From contig NZ_DASYHS010000083.1 of the NCBI RefSeq assembly GCF_035998295.1, positions 62,001 through 126,000 on the forward strand: a DNA stretch of 64,000 nucleotides. Reading direction: 5' to 3'. Every line of letters starts with the position of its first letter. Position 1 is the first letter of the stretch. A program made the translations under genes and the position numbers. Under the pieces are notes generated by a model that saw nothing but the letters and a program-made list of their open reading frames with translations, was not told the origin of the DNA and did no database searches. Below are positions 34,378-43,217 of the stretch, one piece after another. Source of the stretch: DASYHS01 sp035998295 (GTDB lineage: Bacteria; Pseudomonadota; Alphaproteobacteria; Azospirillales; Azospirillaceae).

Positions 34378-36030
34378 ATGCCCAGCCGCGACCCCATGGT
34401 GGAACTCGCCACGCACGAGGTGGCCAACCAGCCCCCGGACTTCGCCGGGCGCAACCTGTACCTGACCGACCTCGCGCTGCGCGAGGCGGTCCACAGGGAA
34501 GGGGCGGGCTGGGCGGAGCACGACCTGGCATCGCTCGGCGAGGAGGCCGGCGGCGAGCGGGTGCTCGAGCTGGGCGACCTCGCGAACCGCTGCCCGCCGG
34601 AGCTGCGCGCCTTCGACCGCTTCGGCCGCCGCGTCGACGAGGTGCGCTTCCATCCAGCCTATCACGAGCTGATGTCGCTGGCGGTCGGCCACGGCATCCA
34701 TTCCGTCGCCTGGACCGCGGGGCGGCCGGGCGGGCACGTCGCCCATGCCGCGAAGGGCTATCTCCTGGCGCAGGCGGAGGCCGGCGTCCTGTGCCCGGTC
34801 GTGATGACCCATGCCGTGGTGCCGGTGCTGCGCCGCCAGCCGGAGCTGGAGGCCTGGCTGCCGCGCGTGCTCTCGGACCGCTACGATCCCCGCGCGGTCC
34901 CGGCCGAGGAGAAGGCCGGCGCGACCTTCGGCATGGCGATGACCGAGAAGCAGGGCGGTTCGGACCTGCGCGCCAACGCGACCCGCGCCTGGCCGATCGA
35001 CGGCGCCGGCGCCGGGCGGGAATACCTGCTGACCGGGCACAAATGGTTCTGCTCCGCGCCGATGTCGGACGCGTTCCTGACGCTCGCCCAGGCCGACGGC
35101 GGCCTGTCCTGCTTCCTCGTGCCGCGCTGGCAGCCGGACGGCAGCCGCAACCCCTTCCTCATCCAGCGCCTGAAGGACAAGCTCGGCAACCGCTCCAACG
35201 CCTCGGCGGAGATCGAGTACAACGACACCTGGGCCGTGATGGTCGGCGAGGAGGGGCGCGGCGTCCCCACCATCATCGAGATGGTCCACGAGACGCGTCT
35301 CGGTACCACCTTCGCCGCCGCCGGGCTGATGCGCATGGCGCTGGCCCAGGCACTCCACCACACCAGCCACCGTACCGGCTTCGGCCGGCTCCTGGTCCGC
35401 CAGCCGTTGATGCGCAGCGTCCTGGCCGACCTCGCGATCGAATCGGAAGCCGCGACCGCGCTGTCGCTGCGCGTCGCGCGCGCCTTCGGCCGGGAAGGGG
35501 AGGCGCCCCCCTTCTCGCGCCTGGCGGTGGCCGTGGCGAAGTACTGGCTCAACAAGCGGTGCCCGGCCTTCGTCTGCGAGGCGCTGGAATGCCACGGCGG
35601 GGCCGGCTACGTCGAGGAGTCGCCCCTGCCGAGGCTCTACCGCGAAGCGCCCCTCAACGGCATCTGGGAGGGGTCGGGCAACGTGATCTGCCTCGACGTC
35701 CTGCGGACCATGGACCGCGAGCCGGAGGCCACGGCCGCCCTGTTCGACGAGCTGGACGCGGCCCGCGGCGCCGATGCCCGGCTGGACCGCTGGGTCCACC
35801 GGCTGAAGGACCTGCTCGCCGACCGCGCCGGGCTGGAGGTGCGGGCGCGCCTGCTGGTCGAGCACCTGGCCCTGGCGCTCCAGGCGTCCCTGCTGGTCCG
35901 CCACGCGCCGACCGCGGTCGCCGACGCCTTCTGCGCCTCGCGCCTGGGCGGCGACTGGGGCCGCTGCTTCGGCACGCTGCCCCCCGACACCGACTTCGAC
36001 GCCATCATCGCCCGCGCCTTGGGCGCATGA
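34378..36030 (+). CDS. aidB: AidB-like acyl-CoA dehydrogenase
   Basis: This 550-residue flavoprotein has the acyl-CoA dehydrogenase fold with the extra N-terminal part of the AidB branch (VANQPPDFAGRNLYLTDLALREAV). FGMAMTEKQGGSDLRANAT binds FAD, and LECHGGAGYVEESPLPRLYREAPLNGIWEGSGNV is the C-terminal signature of the branch. E. coli AidB is induced by alkylation and binds DNA; many homologues act as dehydrogenases of unknown substrate. The length fits AidB (about 540). Confidence 0.92.
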   Translation: MPSRDPMVELATHEVANQPPDFAGRNLYLTDLALREAVHREGAGWAEHDLASLGEEAGGERVLELGDLANRCPPELRAFDRFGRRVDEVRFHPAYHELMSLAVGHGIHSVAWTAGRPGGHVAHAAKGYLLAQAEAGVLCPVVMTHAVVPVLRRQPELEAWLPRVLSDRYDPRAVPAEEKAGATFGMAMTEKQGGSDLRANATRAWPIDGAGAGREYLLTGHKWFCSAPMSDAFLTLAQADGGLSCFLVPRWQPDGSRNPFLIQRLKDKLGNRSNASAEIEYNDTWAVMVGEEGRGVPTIIEMVHETRLGTTFAAAGLMRMALAQALHHTSHRTGFGRLLVRQPLMRSVLADLAIESEAATALSLRVARAFGREGEAPPFSRLAVAVAKYWLNKRCPAFVCEALECHGGAGYVEESPLPRLYREAPLNGIWEGSGNVICLDVLRTMDREPEATAALFDELDAARGADARLDRWVHRLKDLLADRAGLEVRARLLVEHLALALQASLLVRHAPTAVADAFCASRLGGDWGRCFGTLPPDTDFDAIIARALGA

Positions 36031-36032
36031 AG

Positions 36033-36103
36033 CTCACCCGATCGGATATTCCCTCTCCCTCCGGGAGAGGGAAGGGGCCCATGCGAAGCATGGGAAGGGT
36101 GAG
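36033..36103. repeat. REP-like three-way palindromic element
   Basis: Outer arms CTCACCC (36033-36039) and GGGTGAG (36097-36103) enclose two hairpins. One is an 11-bp stem of CCCTCTCCC/GGGAGAGGG type (36049-36059 with 36063-36073) and the other a 7-bp stem CCCATGC/GCATGGG (36078-36084 with 36088-36094). The sequence resembles intergenic palindromes that are abundant in alphaproteobacterial genomes. It follows the aidB stop and may also end transcription. Confidence 0.7.
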
Positions 36104-36147
36104 GGACGCCGGCCTCCCAGTAACGGAGAACGGCTTTACTCCACCGC

Positions 36148-36333
36148 TCAGCTCTTGAAGACCGACTGCGCCCCCTCGGCTGCGCGGCGCTTCGCGGCGA
36201 CCGCCTCCTCGGCCCGCGTGATTTCCGCCCTCAGCGCCGCGACGTAATCACCGAGTTCGGCGATCGACATGCCGCTCAGGTCCTTCGGCTTCGGCTTCTG
36301 GGTGCGGGGTTCCGGGTCGTCGAAGAAGCTCAT
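36148..36333 (-). CDS. DUF1192 family small protein
   Basis: This 61-residue protein begins MSFFDDPEP, and LSGMSIAELGDYVAALRAEI with the following lysine/alanine helix matches DUF1192, a small alphaproteobacterial family of unknown function with a coiled-coil C-terminus. GGAGG precedes the ATG at 36333. It is divergent from the quinone oxidoreductase gene. Confidence 0.85.
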   Translation of the reverse strand: MSFFDDPEPRTQKPKPKDLSGMSIAELGDYVAALRAEITRAEEAVAAKRRAAEGAQSVFKS

Positions 36334-36426
36334 CGCATGGTCCTCCGGCTCGGTGGCTGGCTTGTAAGTGAACCCCTCTCCGGCTATGTGTGCAAGGCAA
36401 GAAACTTGCGTGAAGGAGGCGCGCGC

Positions 36427-37446
36427 ATGACCGGACCGCAAATCGAAACCCTGCCCGAGACCATGACCGCGGTCGAGATCGCCCGGCCCGGCGGCCCCGA
36501 GGTGCTGCGGCCCGCGACGCGGCCCGTGCCCCGGCCGGGCCCGGGCGAGGTGCTGATCCGGGTCGCGGCCGCGGGCGTGAACCGGCCCGACGTGATGCAG
36601 CGCGAGGGGCGGTACGATCCGCCCCCGGGCTCGTCCGACCTGCCGGGCCTCGAGGTCGCGGGCACCGTCGTGGCGCTGGGCGAGGGCGTCGGCTCGGTCT
36701 CGCTCGGGGACCGCGTCTGCGCGCTGGTCGCGGGCGGCGGCTATGCCGAGTACTGCGTAGCACCGGTCCCGCAGGTCCTGCCGGTGCCGGCCGGCTTCGA
36801 CATGGTGCGCGCCGCCGCCGTGCCGGAGACCTACTTCACGGTCTGGACCAACGTCTTCGAGCGCGGCCGCCTCGCCGCGGGCGAAAGCCTCCTGGTCCAT
36901 GGCGGGTCGAGCGGCATCGGGACCACGGCGATCCAGCTCGCGGTCGCCTTCGGCGCGCGCGTGTTCGCGACCGCGGGCACGGCCGAGAAATGCCGCGCCT
37001 GCGAGGCGCTCGGCGCCGAGCGCGCGATCGACTACCGGACCGAGGACTACGGCGCGGTCGTGAAGGAGCTGACCGGGGGCAGGGGCGTCGACGTCGTGCT
37101 CGACATGGTCGGCGGCGACTACGTCCAGCGCGACATCGACTGCATGGCGGTCGAGGGCCGGCACGTCAGCATCGCGTTCCTCGGCGGCCCCAAGGTGACG
37201 CTGAACCTCTATCCGCTGATGACCAAGCGCCTGACGCTGACCGGCTCGACGCTCAGGCCGCGTTCGGTCGAGCAGAAGGGCGCGATCGCGGCGGCGCTGC
37301 GCGAGAAGGTCTGGCCGCTGTTCGAATCGGGAAAGCTCGGCCCGGTGGTCCATTCGACCTTCCCGCTCGCCGACGCGGCGAAGGCGCACGCGCTGATGGA
37401 ATCGAGCGGGCACATCGGGAAAATCGTCCTCTCCTCTGGCCTCTGA
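36427..37446 (+). CDS. NAD(P)H quinone oxidoreductase (zinc-independent MDR, PIG3-like)
   Basis: This 339-residue medium-chain reductase reduces quinones or enones with NADPH. GVNRPDVMQREGRYDPPPGSSDLPGLEVAG is the family start and LLVHGGSSGIGTTAIQLA the nucleotide-binding Rossmann loop. The structural zinc cysteines are absent, as in quinone reductases. TLTGSTLRPRSVEQKGAIA is typical of the TP53I3/PIG3 branch. Confidence 0.92.
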   Translation: MTGPQIETLPETMTAVEIARPGGPEVLRPATRPVPRPGPGEVLIRVAAAGVNRPDVMQREGRYDPPPGSSDLPGLEVAGTVVALGEGVGSVSLGDRVCALVAGGGYAEYCVAPVPQVLPVPAGFDMVRAAAVPETYFTVWTNVFERGRLAAGESLLVHGGSSGIGTTAIQLAVAFGARVFATAGTAEKCRACEALGAERAIDYRTEDYGAVVKELTGGRGVDVVLDMVGGDYVQRDIDCMAVEGRHVSIAFLGGPKVTLNLYPLMTKRLTLTGSTLRPRSVEQKGAIAAALREKVWPLFESGKLGPVVHSTFPLADAAKAHALMESSGHIGKIVLSSGL

Positions 37447-37577
37447 CCAAAGAATCGTCGATATACGTCGGTGATCCCATATATTTGGGGGAATCGCACA
37501 GCCGAAGTCGGGATCGATTGCGGCGGGCGCGCTCCGGCGCGCCGCGCACTGGGAAACTATCGTTCGTTGGAGGACCG

Positions 37578-38156
37578 ATGCCACTGCCATTGATGCCGAA
37601 GGCGACCGCCGTGTGGCTGGTCGAGAACACCGCGCTGAGCTTCGACCAGATCGCCGCCTTCTGCGGGCTGCACAAGCTCGAGGTTCAGGCCATCGCCGAT
37701 GGCGAGGTCGCGGTCGGCATGGTCGGCCTCGACCCGGTCGCCAACGGCCAGCTCACGAAGGAGGAGATCGAGCGCTGCGAGCAGGACCCGGCCGCGCGCC
37801 TGCGCCTCCTCCTCCAGGACCTGCCGCAGCCGGTGCCGCGCTCCAAGGGGCCGCGCTACACGCCCGTCACCAAGCGCGGCGACAAGCCCGACGCCATCGC
37901 CTGGCTGCTGAAGACCCATCCCGAGCTTTCCGACGCCCAGGTCTGCCGCCTGATCGGGACGACCAAGCCGACCATCCAGGCCGTGCGCGACAAGACGCAT
38001 TGGAACGCGCAGAACATCAAGCCGCGCCATCCGGTCCAGCTCGGCCTGTGCACGCAGCGCGAGCTCGACGAGGCCCTGTCCAGCGTGCCCCGGTCGCGCA
38101 TGCCGGCGCGGCCATCCGAGGACAGCTCCGAGGAGGTCGGCGAGAACGCGGAGTGA
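37578..38156 (+). CDS. trcR: DUF1013 protein, TrcR-type cell-cycle transcriptional regulator
   Basis: This 192-residue protein matches the DUF1013 family, restricted to alphaproteobacteria and characterised as TrcR, an RNA-polymerase-associated regulator. Family blocks are MPLPLMPKATAVWLVENTALSF, FCGLHKLEVQAIADGEV, PRYTPVTKRGDKPDAI and the HTH-like LSDAQVCRLIGTTKPTIQAVRDKTHW. GGAGG lies before the ATG at 37578. The C-terminal acidic tail is variable. Confidence 0.9.
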   Translation: MPLPLMPKATAVWLVENTALSFDQIAAFCGLHKLEVQAIADGEVAVGMVGLDPVANGQLTKEEIERCEQDPAARLRLLLQDLPQPVPRSKGPRYTPVTKRGDKPDAIAWLLKTHPELSDAQVCRLIGTTKPTIQAVRDKTHWNAQNIKPRHPVQLGLCTQRELDEALSSVPRSRMPARPSEDSSEEVGENAE

Positions 38157-38234
38157 CGTCCGCGGCCCGGGGCGCCGGTTAGGCCGTCCCGGTTCGGCCG
38201 CTCAGCCGGTTCGGCCGCGTCCGGGGACGGCCGC

Positions 38235-38423
38235 TCAGTGCGGCCCGGCGGCCTGCCCGCGATGGGCGAGACGCTCGATCTCGTCCTTCAGCCGGAGCTT
38301 CTCCCGCTTGATCCTGGCGACGCTGGCCGCATCGGGCTGCGGTCGGCGGGCTTCGGCCTTCAGCTCGCTTTCGAGCTCCGCGTGCCTGGTCTTCAGCGAG
38401 AAGATGCGCTCCGCAAACGGCAT
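38235..38423 (-). CDS. YdcH family protein (DUF465), copy 1
   Basis: This 62-residue helical hairpin protein has KTRHAELESELKAEARRPQPD and IKREKLRLKDEIERL, the DUF465 pattern. The function is unknown. A second copy is at 42921-43121. Confidence 0.85.
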   Translation of the reverse strand: MPFAERIFSLKTRHAELESELKAEARRPQPDAASVARIKREKLRLKDEIERLAHRGQAAGPH

Positions 38424-38475
38424 AGCCTTCCTCCGTGCGTGGACGTCGGACCCCCATCGTACTAGATGTTCTGAC

Positions 38476-38598
38476 ATGAGCCACCCTCGGCGCTTCATGG
38501 TCGGCATCGGCGGCACCTCCGGCACCATCCACGGCGTCCGCATCCGCGCGGGCGGCCGGCCGGACGGTGGCCCTCCGGCCGTCGGTGCTATAGGCTGA
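38476..38598 (+). pseudogene. UbiX-like flavin prenyltransferase remnant (first 30-40 residues)
   Basis: The frame starts RRFMVGIGGTSGTIHGVRI, which matches the N-terminus of UbiX (canonical VGISGASGAIYGVRL), the enzyme that makes prenylated FMN. It stops after 40 codons where normal UbiX has about 190-200 residues, and nothing of the remaining domain follows because a histidine kinase gene starts four bases later. The motif itself has drifted (serine to glycine, alanine to threonine). A remnant is the simplest reading. Confidence 0.55.
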
Positions 38599-38601
38599 GG
38601 C

Positions 38602-41145
38602 ATGACCACTGGCTCCTCCATCCTGTCGCCGGAAACGCAGGCAGCCCCCCAGGCGGCCGGCAGCGACTTCGCGCAGGCGCTGCTCGACCGGATGCGCGAC
38701 GCGGCCTACGCGCTCGACGCGAACTGGCGCTTCGTCGCGTTCAACGCCGCCTGCGAGCGCCATTTCGGCGTCGGCCGGGCCGAGGTGCTGGGCCGCGACA
38801 TCCGCGACGCGCTGCCGGGCGTCCTGGACGGGGAGCTGGAGCGCGAGTACCGCAAGGCCATGCAGGAGCGCCGCGAGCTCGAGATCGAGTTCGACTCGCG
38901 CGTCGACCCCTCGATCCGGGTGAGCGCGCGCCTCTTCCCGCTGGGCGACGGCATCGGCGCCGTGATCCACGACCTGACCCGCGACAGGGCGCTCGAGGCG
39001 GCCCTGCGCCACAGCGAGACCGGCCTGCGCCGGCTGGTCGAATCGAACATCGTCGGCATCATGGTCTCGGATGCCGCCGGCGGGATCCTCGAAGCGAACG
39101 AGGCGTTCCTGTCCCTCATCGGCCGCGACCGCCGCGACCTGGATGCCGGCCGGCTGAACTGGCGGGAACTGACGCCGCCCCATCTCCTGGACCGGGACGA
39201 CGCCGCGATCGCCGACGCGCTGCGGCAGGGTGCGTGCCGGCCGTTCGAGAAGGAGTACCTGCACGCGGACGGAAGCGTCGTCCCGGTTCAGATCGCGTTC
39301 ACGCCGCTCCCCGGCCGGGGCGAGCGCTTCATCTGCGTCATCCTCGACCTGACCGAGCGCCGGCGTTCGGAAGCGGCGCTGCGCAAGAGCGAGGCGCGCT
39401 ACCGCGCCGTCTTCGAGCAGGCCGCCGTCGGCGTCGAGTGGCTGTCGCTCGACGGCCGGATCATCGACGCGAACGGCCGCCTCTGCGCGATGCTGGGCTA
39501 CGAGCGGGACGAGATCATCGGCCGGGCCTCGCGCGACCTGACCCATCCCGACGACCGCGGCGAGCTGGACCGGCTGCTGGCGCGCCTGCTGACGGGCGAG
39601 ATCGACAGCTACGCGATCGACAAGCGGTACCTGCGCAAGGACGGCAGCCCGGTCTGGATCCGCGTGACCTCGTCGCTCGCGGGCAACGACGCGGGGCTGC
39701 ACCGCATCTCGATCGTCGAGGACGTGACGGAGCGCAAGCGCGCCGAGCGCTCGCTCAGCGAGCGGGAAGCCCAGCTTTCCGCCATCTTCGAGCAGGCGAC
39801 GGTCGGCCTCGCCCAGACCGATCTCGACGGCAGGTTCGTCCTCGTGAACGACCGCTACTGCGAGCTGGTGGGCCGCTCGCGCGCGGAGCTGATCGGCCTG
39901 GGCGTGCAGGACGTCACCCATCCCGACGACGTGCCCCGCAACGTGGAGATGATCGCCAGGTCGGTGGAGACCGGCGCCCCCTTCGCGATCGAGAAGCGCT
40001 ACGTCCGGCCGGACGGCAGGATCGTGTGGGTCCACAACAACGTGACCATCGTCCGCGGGGGCGACGGCGAGCCCAGGGGCATCGTCGCGGTCTGCCTGGA
40101 CGTCTCGGAGCGCCGGGCGGCGGACGAGCGCCAGCGCCTGCTGATGCGCGAGGTCGACCACAGGGCGAAGAACGCGCTGGCGGTGGTGCAGGCACTGGTC
40201 CGCCTCACGCGGGCCGAGACGCAGGAAGGGTTCGTGAGCGCGGTGGAGGGGCGGGTCGCGGCGCTGGCCCGGACCCACACGCTGCTCGCCAAGGCCCAGT
40301 GGAGCGGGGTCGAGCTGACCTCGCTGCTGGAGACGGAACTGGCCCCCTACGGCTCGGGCGAGCGGGAGAGCGTCGCCCTGGACGGGCCTGCGGCCTGGCT
40401 GGTGCCGGACGCGGTCCAGCCCCTCGGCATGATCTTCCACGAGCTCGCGACCAACGCGGCCAAGTACGGCGCGCTGGCGGCGGCGACCGGAAAGGTCCGC
40501 ATCTCCTGGAAGCGCGATCCCACCACCTCCGGGCTCGAGCTGTCCTGGGACGAGAGCGGCGGGCCGGACTGCGCCGCTCCGGCCCGCCACGGCTTCGGCA
40601 GCACGCTGGTGGAGCGCAACGTGCGCCATCTCGGCGGCCGGATCGAGACCGAGTGGCGGCCGGAGGGCCTGCGCCTGACCCTGCGCCTGCCGGCCCGGCT
40701 GCTGACCTTCCCGCGCGACGTCGCCCCGGCCGAGCCCCGGCCGGCCGTGCCCGCCGCCCGGCGGCTCGACGGCCGGCGGGTCCTCGTCGTCGAGGACGAG
40801 ACGACGCTGGCCCTGATGGCCGAGCGCATCCTGGCCGATCTCGGCTGCGTGCCGGTCGGCGTCGCGACGACGCTCACCGACGCGATCCGGCTCGCCAGTT
40901 CCGAAGACATCGACATGGCCATACTGGACGTCAACCTGCGCGGCCGGTCGGTGCAGCCGGTCGCCGAGGTCCTGCGCGAGCGCGGCATTCCCTTCCTGTT
41001 CGCGACCGGCTACGGCCAGGTCGACTGGGAAAGCGGCCAGACGCCGATCCTGCGCAAGCCCTTCCAGCACGACGACCTCGCGCGCGCCCTCTTCCAACTG
41101 GACCAGGGGCAGCCCGACCAGGGGCAGCCCGACCAGGGGCGCTGA
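38602..41145 (+). CDS. Multi-PAS hybrid histidine kinase, HWE family, with C-terminal receiver
   Basis: This 847-residue protein has no membrane segment, so it should sense a cytoplasmic signal. It carries about four PAS/PAC repeats (residues 20-500, each PAC ending in an LTERRR-like linker). The HWE-type kinase core follows: LMREVDHRAKNALAVVQ with H520 as the probable phosphorylated histidine, HELATNAAKYGAL as N-box and LSWDESGGP as the WxE motif. A receiver domain follows from about 728 (VLVVEDE, D776 in ILDVNLRG, lysine in LRKPF). The tail DQGQPDQGQPDQGR comes from a 15-bp tandem repeat. HWE kinases often act in light or general stress responses. Confidence 0.92.
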   Translation: MTTGSSILSPETQAAPQAAGSDFAQALLDRMRDAAYALDANWRFVAFNAACERHFGVGRAEVLGRDIRDALPGVLDGELEREYRKAMQERRELEIEFDSRVDPSIRVSARLFPLGDGIGAVIHDLTRDRALEAALRHSETGLRRLVESNIVGIMVSDAAGGILEANEAFLSLIGRDRRDLDAGRLNWRELTPPHLLDRDDAAIADALRQGACRPFEKEYLHADGSVVPVQIAFTPLPGRGERFICVILDLTERRRSEAALRKSEARYRAVFEQAAVGVEWLSLDGRIIDANGRLCAMLGYERDEIIGRASRDLTHPDDRGELDRLLARLLTGEIDSYAIDKRYLRKDGSPVWIRVTSSLAGNDAGLHRISIVEDVTERKRAERSLSEREAQLSAIFEQATVGLAQTDLDGRFVLVNDRYCELVGRSRAELIGLGVQDVTHPDDVPRNVEMIARSVETGAPFAIEKRYVRPDGRIVWVHNNVTIVRGGDGEPRGIVAVCLDVSERRAADERQRLLMREVDHRAKNALAVVQALVRLTRAETQEGFVSAVEGRVAALARTHTLLAKAQWSGVELTSLLETELAPYGSGERESVALDGPAAWLVPDAVQPLGMIFHELATNAAKYGALAAATGKVRISWKRDPTTSGLELSWDESGGPDCAAPARHGFGSTLVERNVRHLGGRIETEWRPEGLRLTLRLPARLLTFPRDVAPAEPRPAVPAARRLDGRRVLVVEDETTLALMAERILADLGCVPVGVATTLTDAIRLASSEDIDMAILDVNLRGRSVQPVAEVLRERGIPFLFATGYGQVDWESGQTPILRKPFQHDDLARALFQLDQGQPDQGQPDQGR
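41101..41140. repeat. 15-bp tandem repeat at the kinase gene 3' end
   Basis: GACCAGGGGCAGCCC is repeated exactly at 41101 and 41116, with a partial third copy at 41131, encoding the DQGQP repeats at the C-terminus. Confidence 0.92.
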
Positions 41146-41152
41146 CCCGGGC

Positions 41153-41671
41153 TCAGGCAGCACCTTCCTGCGCCGCGGCGAGCGCCGCCTCGACCAGCAG
41201 GTCGATGGCGGCACGGTCCGCGTCCGCGTGCGGCGCGCACAGGGCTTCCAGGTTGGCGCGGGCGGCGTCGCCGTCCGGCCGGGCGGCGCGGTCCAGCGGA
41301 CAGCGCTGGTGCAGCGCGTCCAGCTCGATCCGCTCGGCCTCGATCTCGATTTCCTGCAGGCGCCGGCGCAGCGCGGCGCTCGCGGCGCCCGGGGCCGGGG
41401 GCGGGCCCTCCTTCAGGCGCCGGCGGACGGTCCTCAGCGGCTCGACCACCTCGGCCGCCCAGGGCCCGGCCAGCGACCGCAGCGCCGAGAGCCGGCCCGG
41501 GTCCAGCCGGGTCGCGCAGGCGGCTCCCGCCCACAGCGCGAACAGCACCAGGACCACGTCGGCGCCGCGGCGGTTCTGCAGGTCGAGGCAGGCCGGCGCG
41601 GCCCCCGGCCGGCCATAGACCGCGAGCGCGAAGCGCCAGGGCCCCTCCGCATCCGCGCCGGCGCGGTCCAT
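41153..41671 (-). CDS. TIGR02444 (DUF2390) family protein
   Basis: This 172-residue protein starts with WRFALAVYGRPGAAPACLDLQNRRGADVVLVLFALW, the conserved core of the TIGR02444 family. The rest is arginine/alanine-rich helix. The function is unknown. It lies 9 bp downstream of the phosphofructokinase gene on the same strand, so the two are probably co-transcribed. Confidence 0.82.
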   Translation of the reverse strand: MDRAGADAEGPWRFALAVYGRPGAAPACLDLQNRRGADVVLVLFALWAGAACATRLDPGRLSALRSLAGPWAAEVVEPLRTVRRRLKEGPPPAPGAASAALRRRLQEIEIEAERIELDALHQRCPLDRAARPDGDAARANLEALCAPHADADRAAIDLLVEAALAAAQEGAA

Positions 41672-41680
41672 CGCGACGGC

Positions 41681-42766
41681 TCAGTCGCCGAGGCAGATGC
41701 CGAGGCCGCGGGCGGTGCGGACCAGCGCGCCGTCCAGCTCGACCTCGTTGTAGTCGGCGATCGCGTCCTCCAGCGGCACGTCCACCACCTGCCGGTTCTG
41801 CCACGCGACCATGCGGTCGAACTTGCCGGCGGCGATCAGGTCGACGGCATGCACTCCGAACGCCGAGGCGATCAGCCGGTCGCGCGGGCTCGGCATGCTG
41901 CCGCGCTGCACGTGGCCGAGCACGGTGACCCGGGTCTCGGCCCCGGTCGCGGCGGCGATCTGCTCGCCGATGTAGTCGCCGATCCCGCCGAAGCGCTTCT
42001 GGCCGCCGGTGAACTCGCGCTGCAGCTCCTTGCCGTCGGCCGTGCGCACCGCCTCCGAGACGACGACCAGCGCGAAGTTGCGGCCCTGCTGGCGGACCTG
42101 GCGGATCTTGTCGGCGACGGACTCGATCCGGTACGGGATCTCCGGGATCAGGATCACGTCGGCGCCGCCGGCGATGCCGGCCGCGACCGCGATGTGGCCG
42201 GCGTCCCGGCCCATCACCTCCAGCACCATGACGCGGGCGTGGCTGGCCGCGGTCGGCTGCAGGCGGTCCAGCGCCTCGGTCGCGACGGCGACCGCGGTGT
42301 CGAAGCCGATCGCCGTCTCCGTCAGCCCCACGTCGTTGTCGATCGTCTTGGGGATGCCGACCAGGTTGATGCCGCCCTGTGCTGCGAGGCGGCGCAGGAT
42401 CGCGAAGCTGCCGTCGCCGCCGATGCCGATCAGCGCGTCCAGGCCCAGCTCGCGGTAGCCGCCGATGATCTCGACGCTGCGGTCCCTGACGGTGCCGTCG
42501 GCCATCGGGAAGGCGAAGGGGTCGCCCTTGTTGGTCGTGCCCAGGATCGTGCCGCCGAGGCGCATCATCGTCCCGCTGACCATGCCGAGGTCGAGGACGT
42601 CGTAGCGCACCGGCCGCGCGAGCAGGCCCATCGTGCCCTCGCGGATGCCGACCACCTGCCAGCCATAGGTCAGGGTCGCCCGGTGCACCGCGGCCCGGAT
42701 CACCGCGTTGAGCCCGGCGCAGTCGCCGCCGCTGGTCAGGATGCCGATGCGCTTCTCGCTACTCAT
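41681..42766 (-). CDS. 6-phosphofructokinase family protein (G104/K124 type)
   Basis: Phosphofructokinases phosphorylate fructose-6-phosphate in glycolysis using ATP or pyrophosphate. The 361-residue protein has LTSGGDCAGLNAVIRA, GIGGDGSFAI (G119 at the E. coli 104 position), GIPKTIDNDV (K140 at the 124 position), EVMGRDAGHIA and LGHVQRGSMPSPRDR. Glycine at 104 suggests ATP use, and lysine at 124 is usual in pyrophosphate enzymes and some ATP enzymes. The phosphoryl donor is therefore not settled by sequence alone. Confidence 0.92.
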   Translation of the reverse strand: MSSEKRIGILTSGGDCAGLNAVIRAAVHRATLTYGWQVVGIREGTMGLLARPVRYDVLDLGMVSGTMMRLGGTILGTTNKGDPFAFPMADGTVRDRSVEIIGGYRELGLDALIGIGGDGSFAILRRLAAQGGINLVGIPKTIDNDVGLTETAIGFDTAVAVATEALDRLQPTAASHARVMVLEVMGRDAGHIAVAAGIAGGADVILIPEIPYRIESVADKIRQVRQQGRNFALVVVSEAVRTADGKELQREFTGGQKRFGGIGDYIGEQIAAATGAETRVTVLGHVQRGSMPSPRDRLIASAFGVHAVDLIAAGKFDRMVAWQNRQVVDVPLEDAIADYNEVELDGALVRTARGLGICLGD

Positions 42767-42920
42767 GATGCCTTCCTGTTCGCCTTCGGTCCGCTACCCA
42801 AAATACGCGTACCCGCCGAAACCGGGCAGCTAATCTCTCACCGGACCATCGGTTTTCTGATATAAGACCGCCCGCACGGGTAACGAGTCCCCGTGATCGT
42901 GCTCGAGGACGCATGAGGTA

Positions 42921-43121
42921 ATGAACGAACAGGACCTGCTTCGCCAGAAGCTAGCGGAGCTGAAAAGCGAGCACCGCGACCTCGACGACGTCATCGCCCG
43001 GCTCGGCGACCAGCCGGCATCCGACCAGCTTCAGCTCCAGCGGCTGAAGAAGCGCAAGCTCGCGCTGAAGGACCTGATCGCCCGCGTCGAGAGCCGCCTG
43101 CTCCCGGACATCATCGCGTGA
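42921..43121 (+). CDS. YdcH family protein (DUF465), copy 2
   Basis: This 66-residue helical hairpin protein (LLRQKLAELKSEHRDLDDVI, LQRLKKRKLALKDLIARVES) fits the DUF465 family. It lies upstream of purE and divergent from pfk. The function is unknown. Confidence 0.88.
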   Translation: MNEQDLLRQKLAELKSEHRDLDDVIARLGDQPASDQLQLQRLKKRKLALKDLIARVESRLLPDIIA

Positions 43122-43217
43122 ACGCCGCCGGCATTCCCGAATCGGGCCGACGCCGATCTTGAACCCTGCGGGCGGATTCCTATAATCCGCGCTTTCCTCG
43201 CGACCGGGTGCCCCGCC

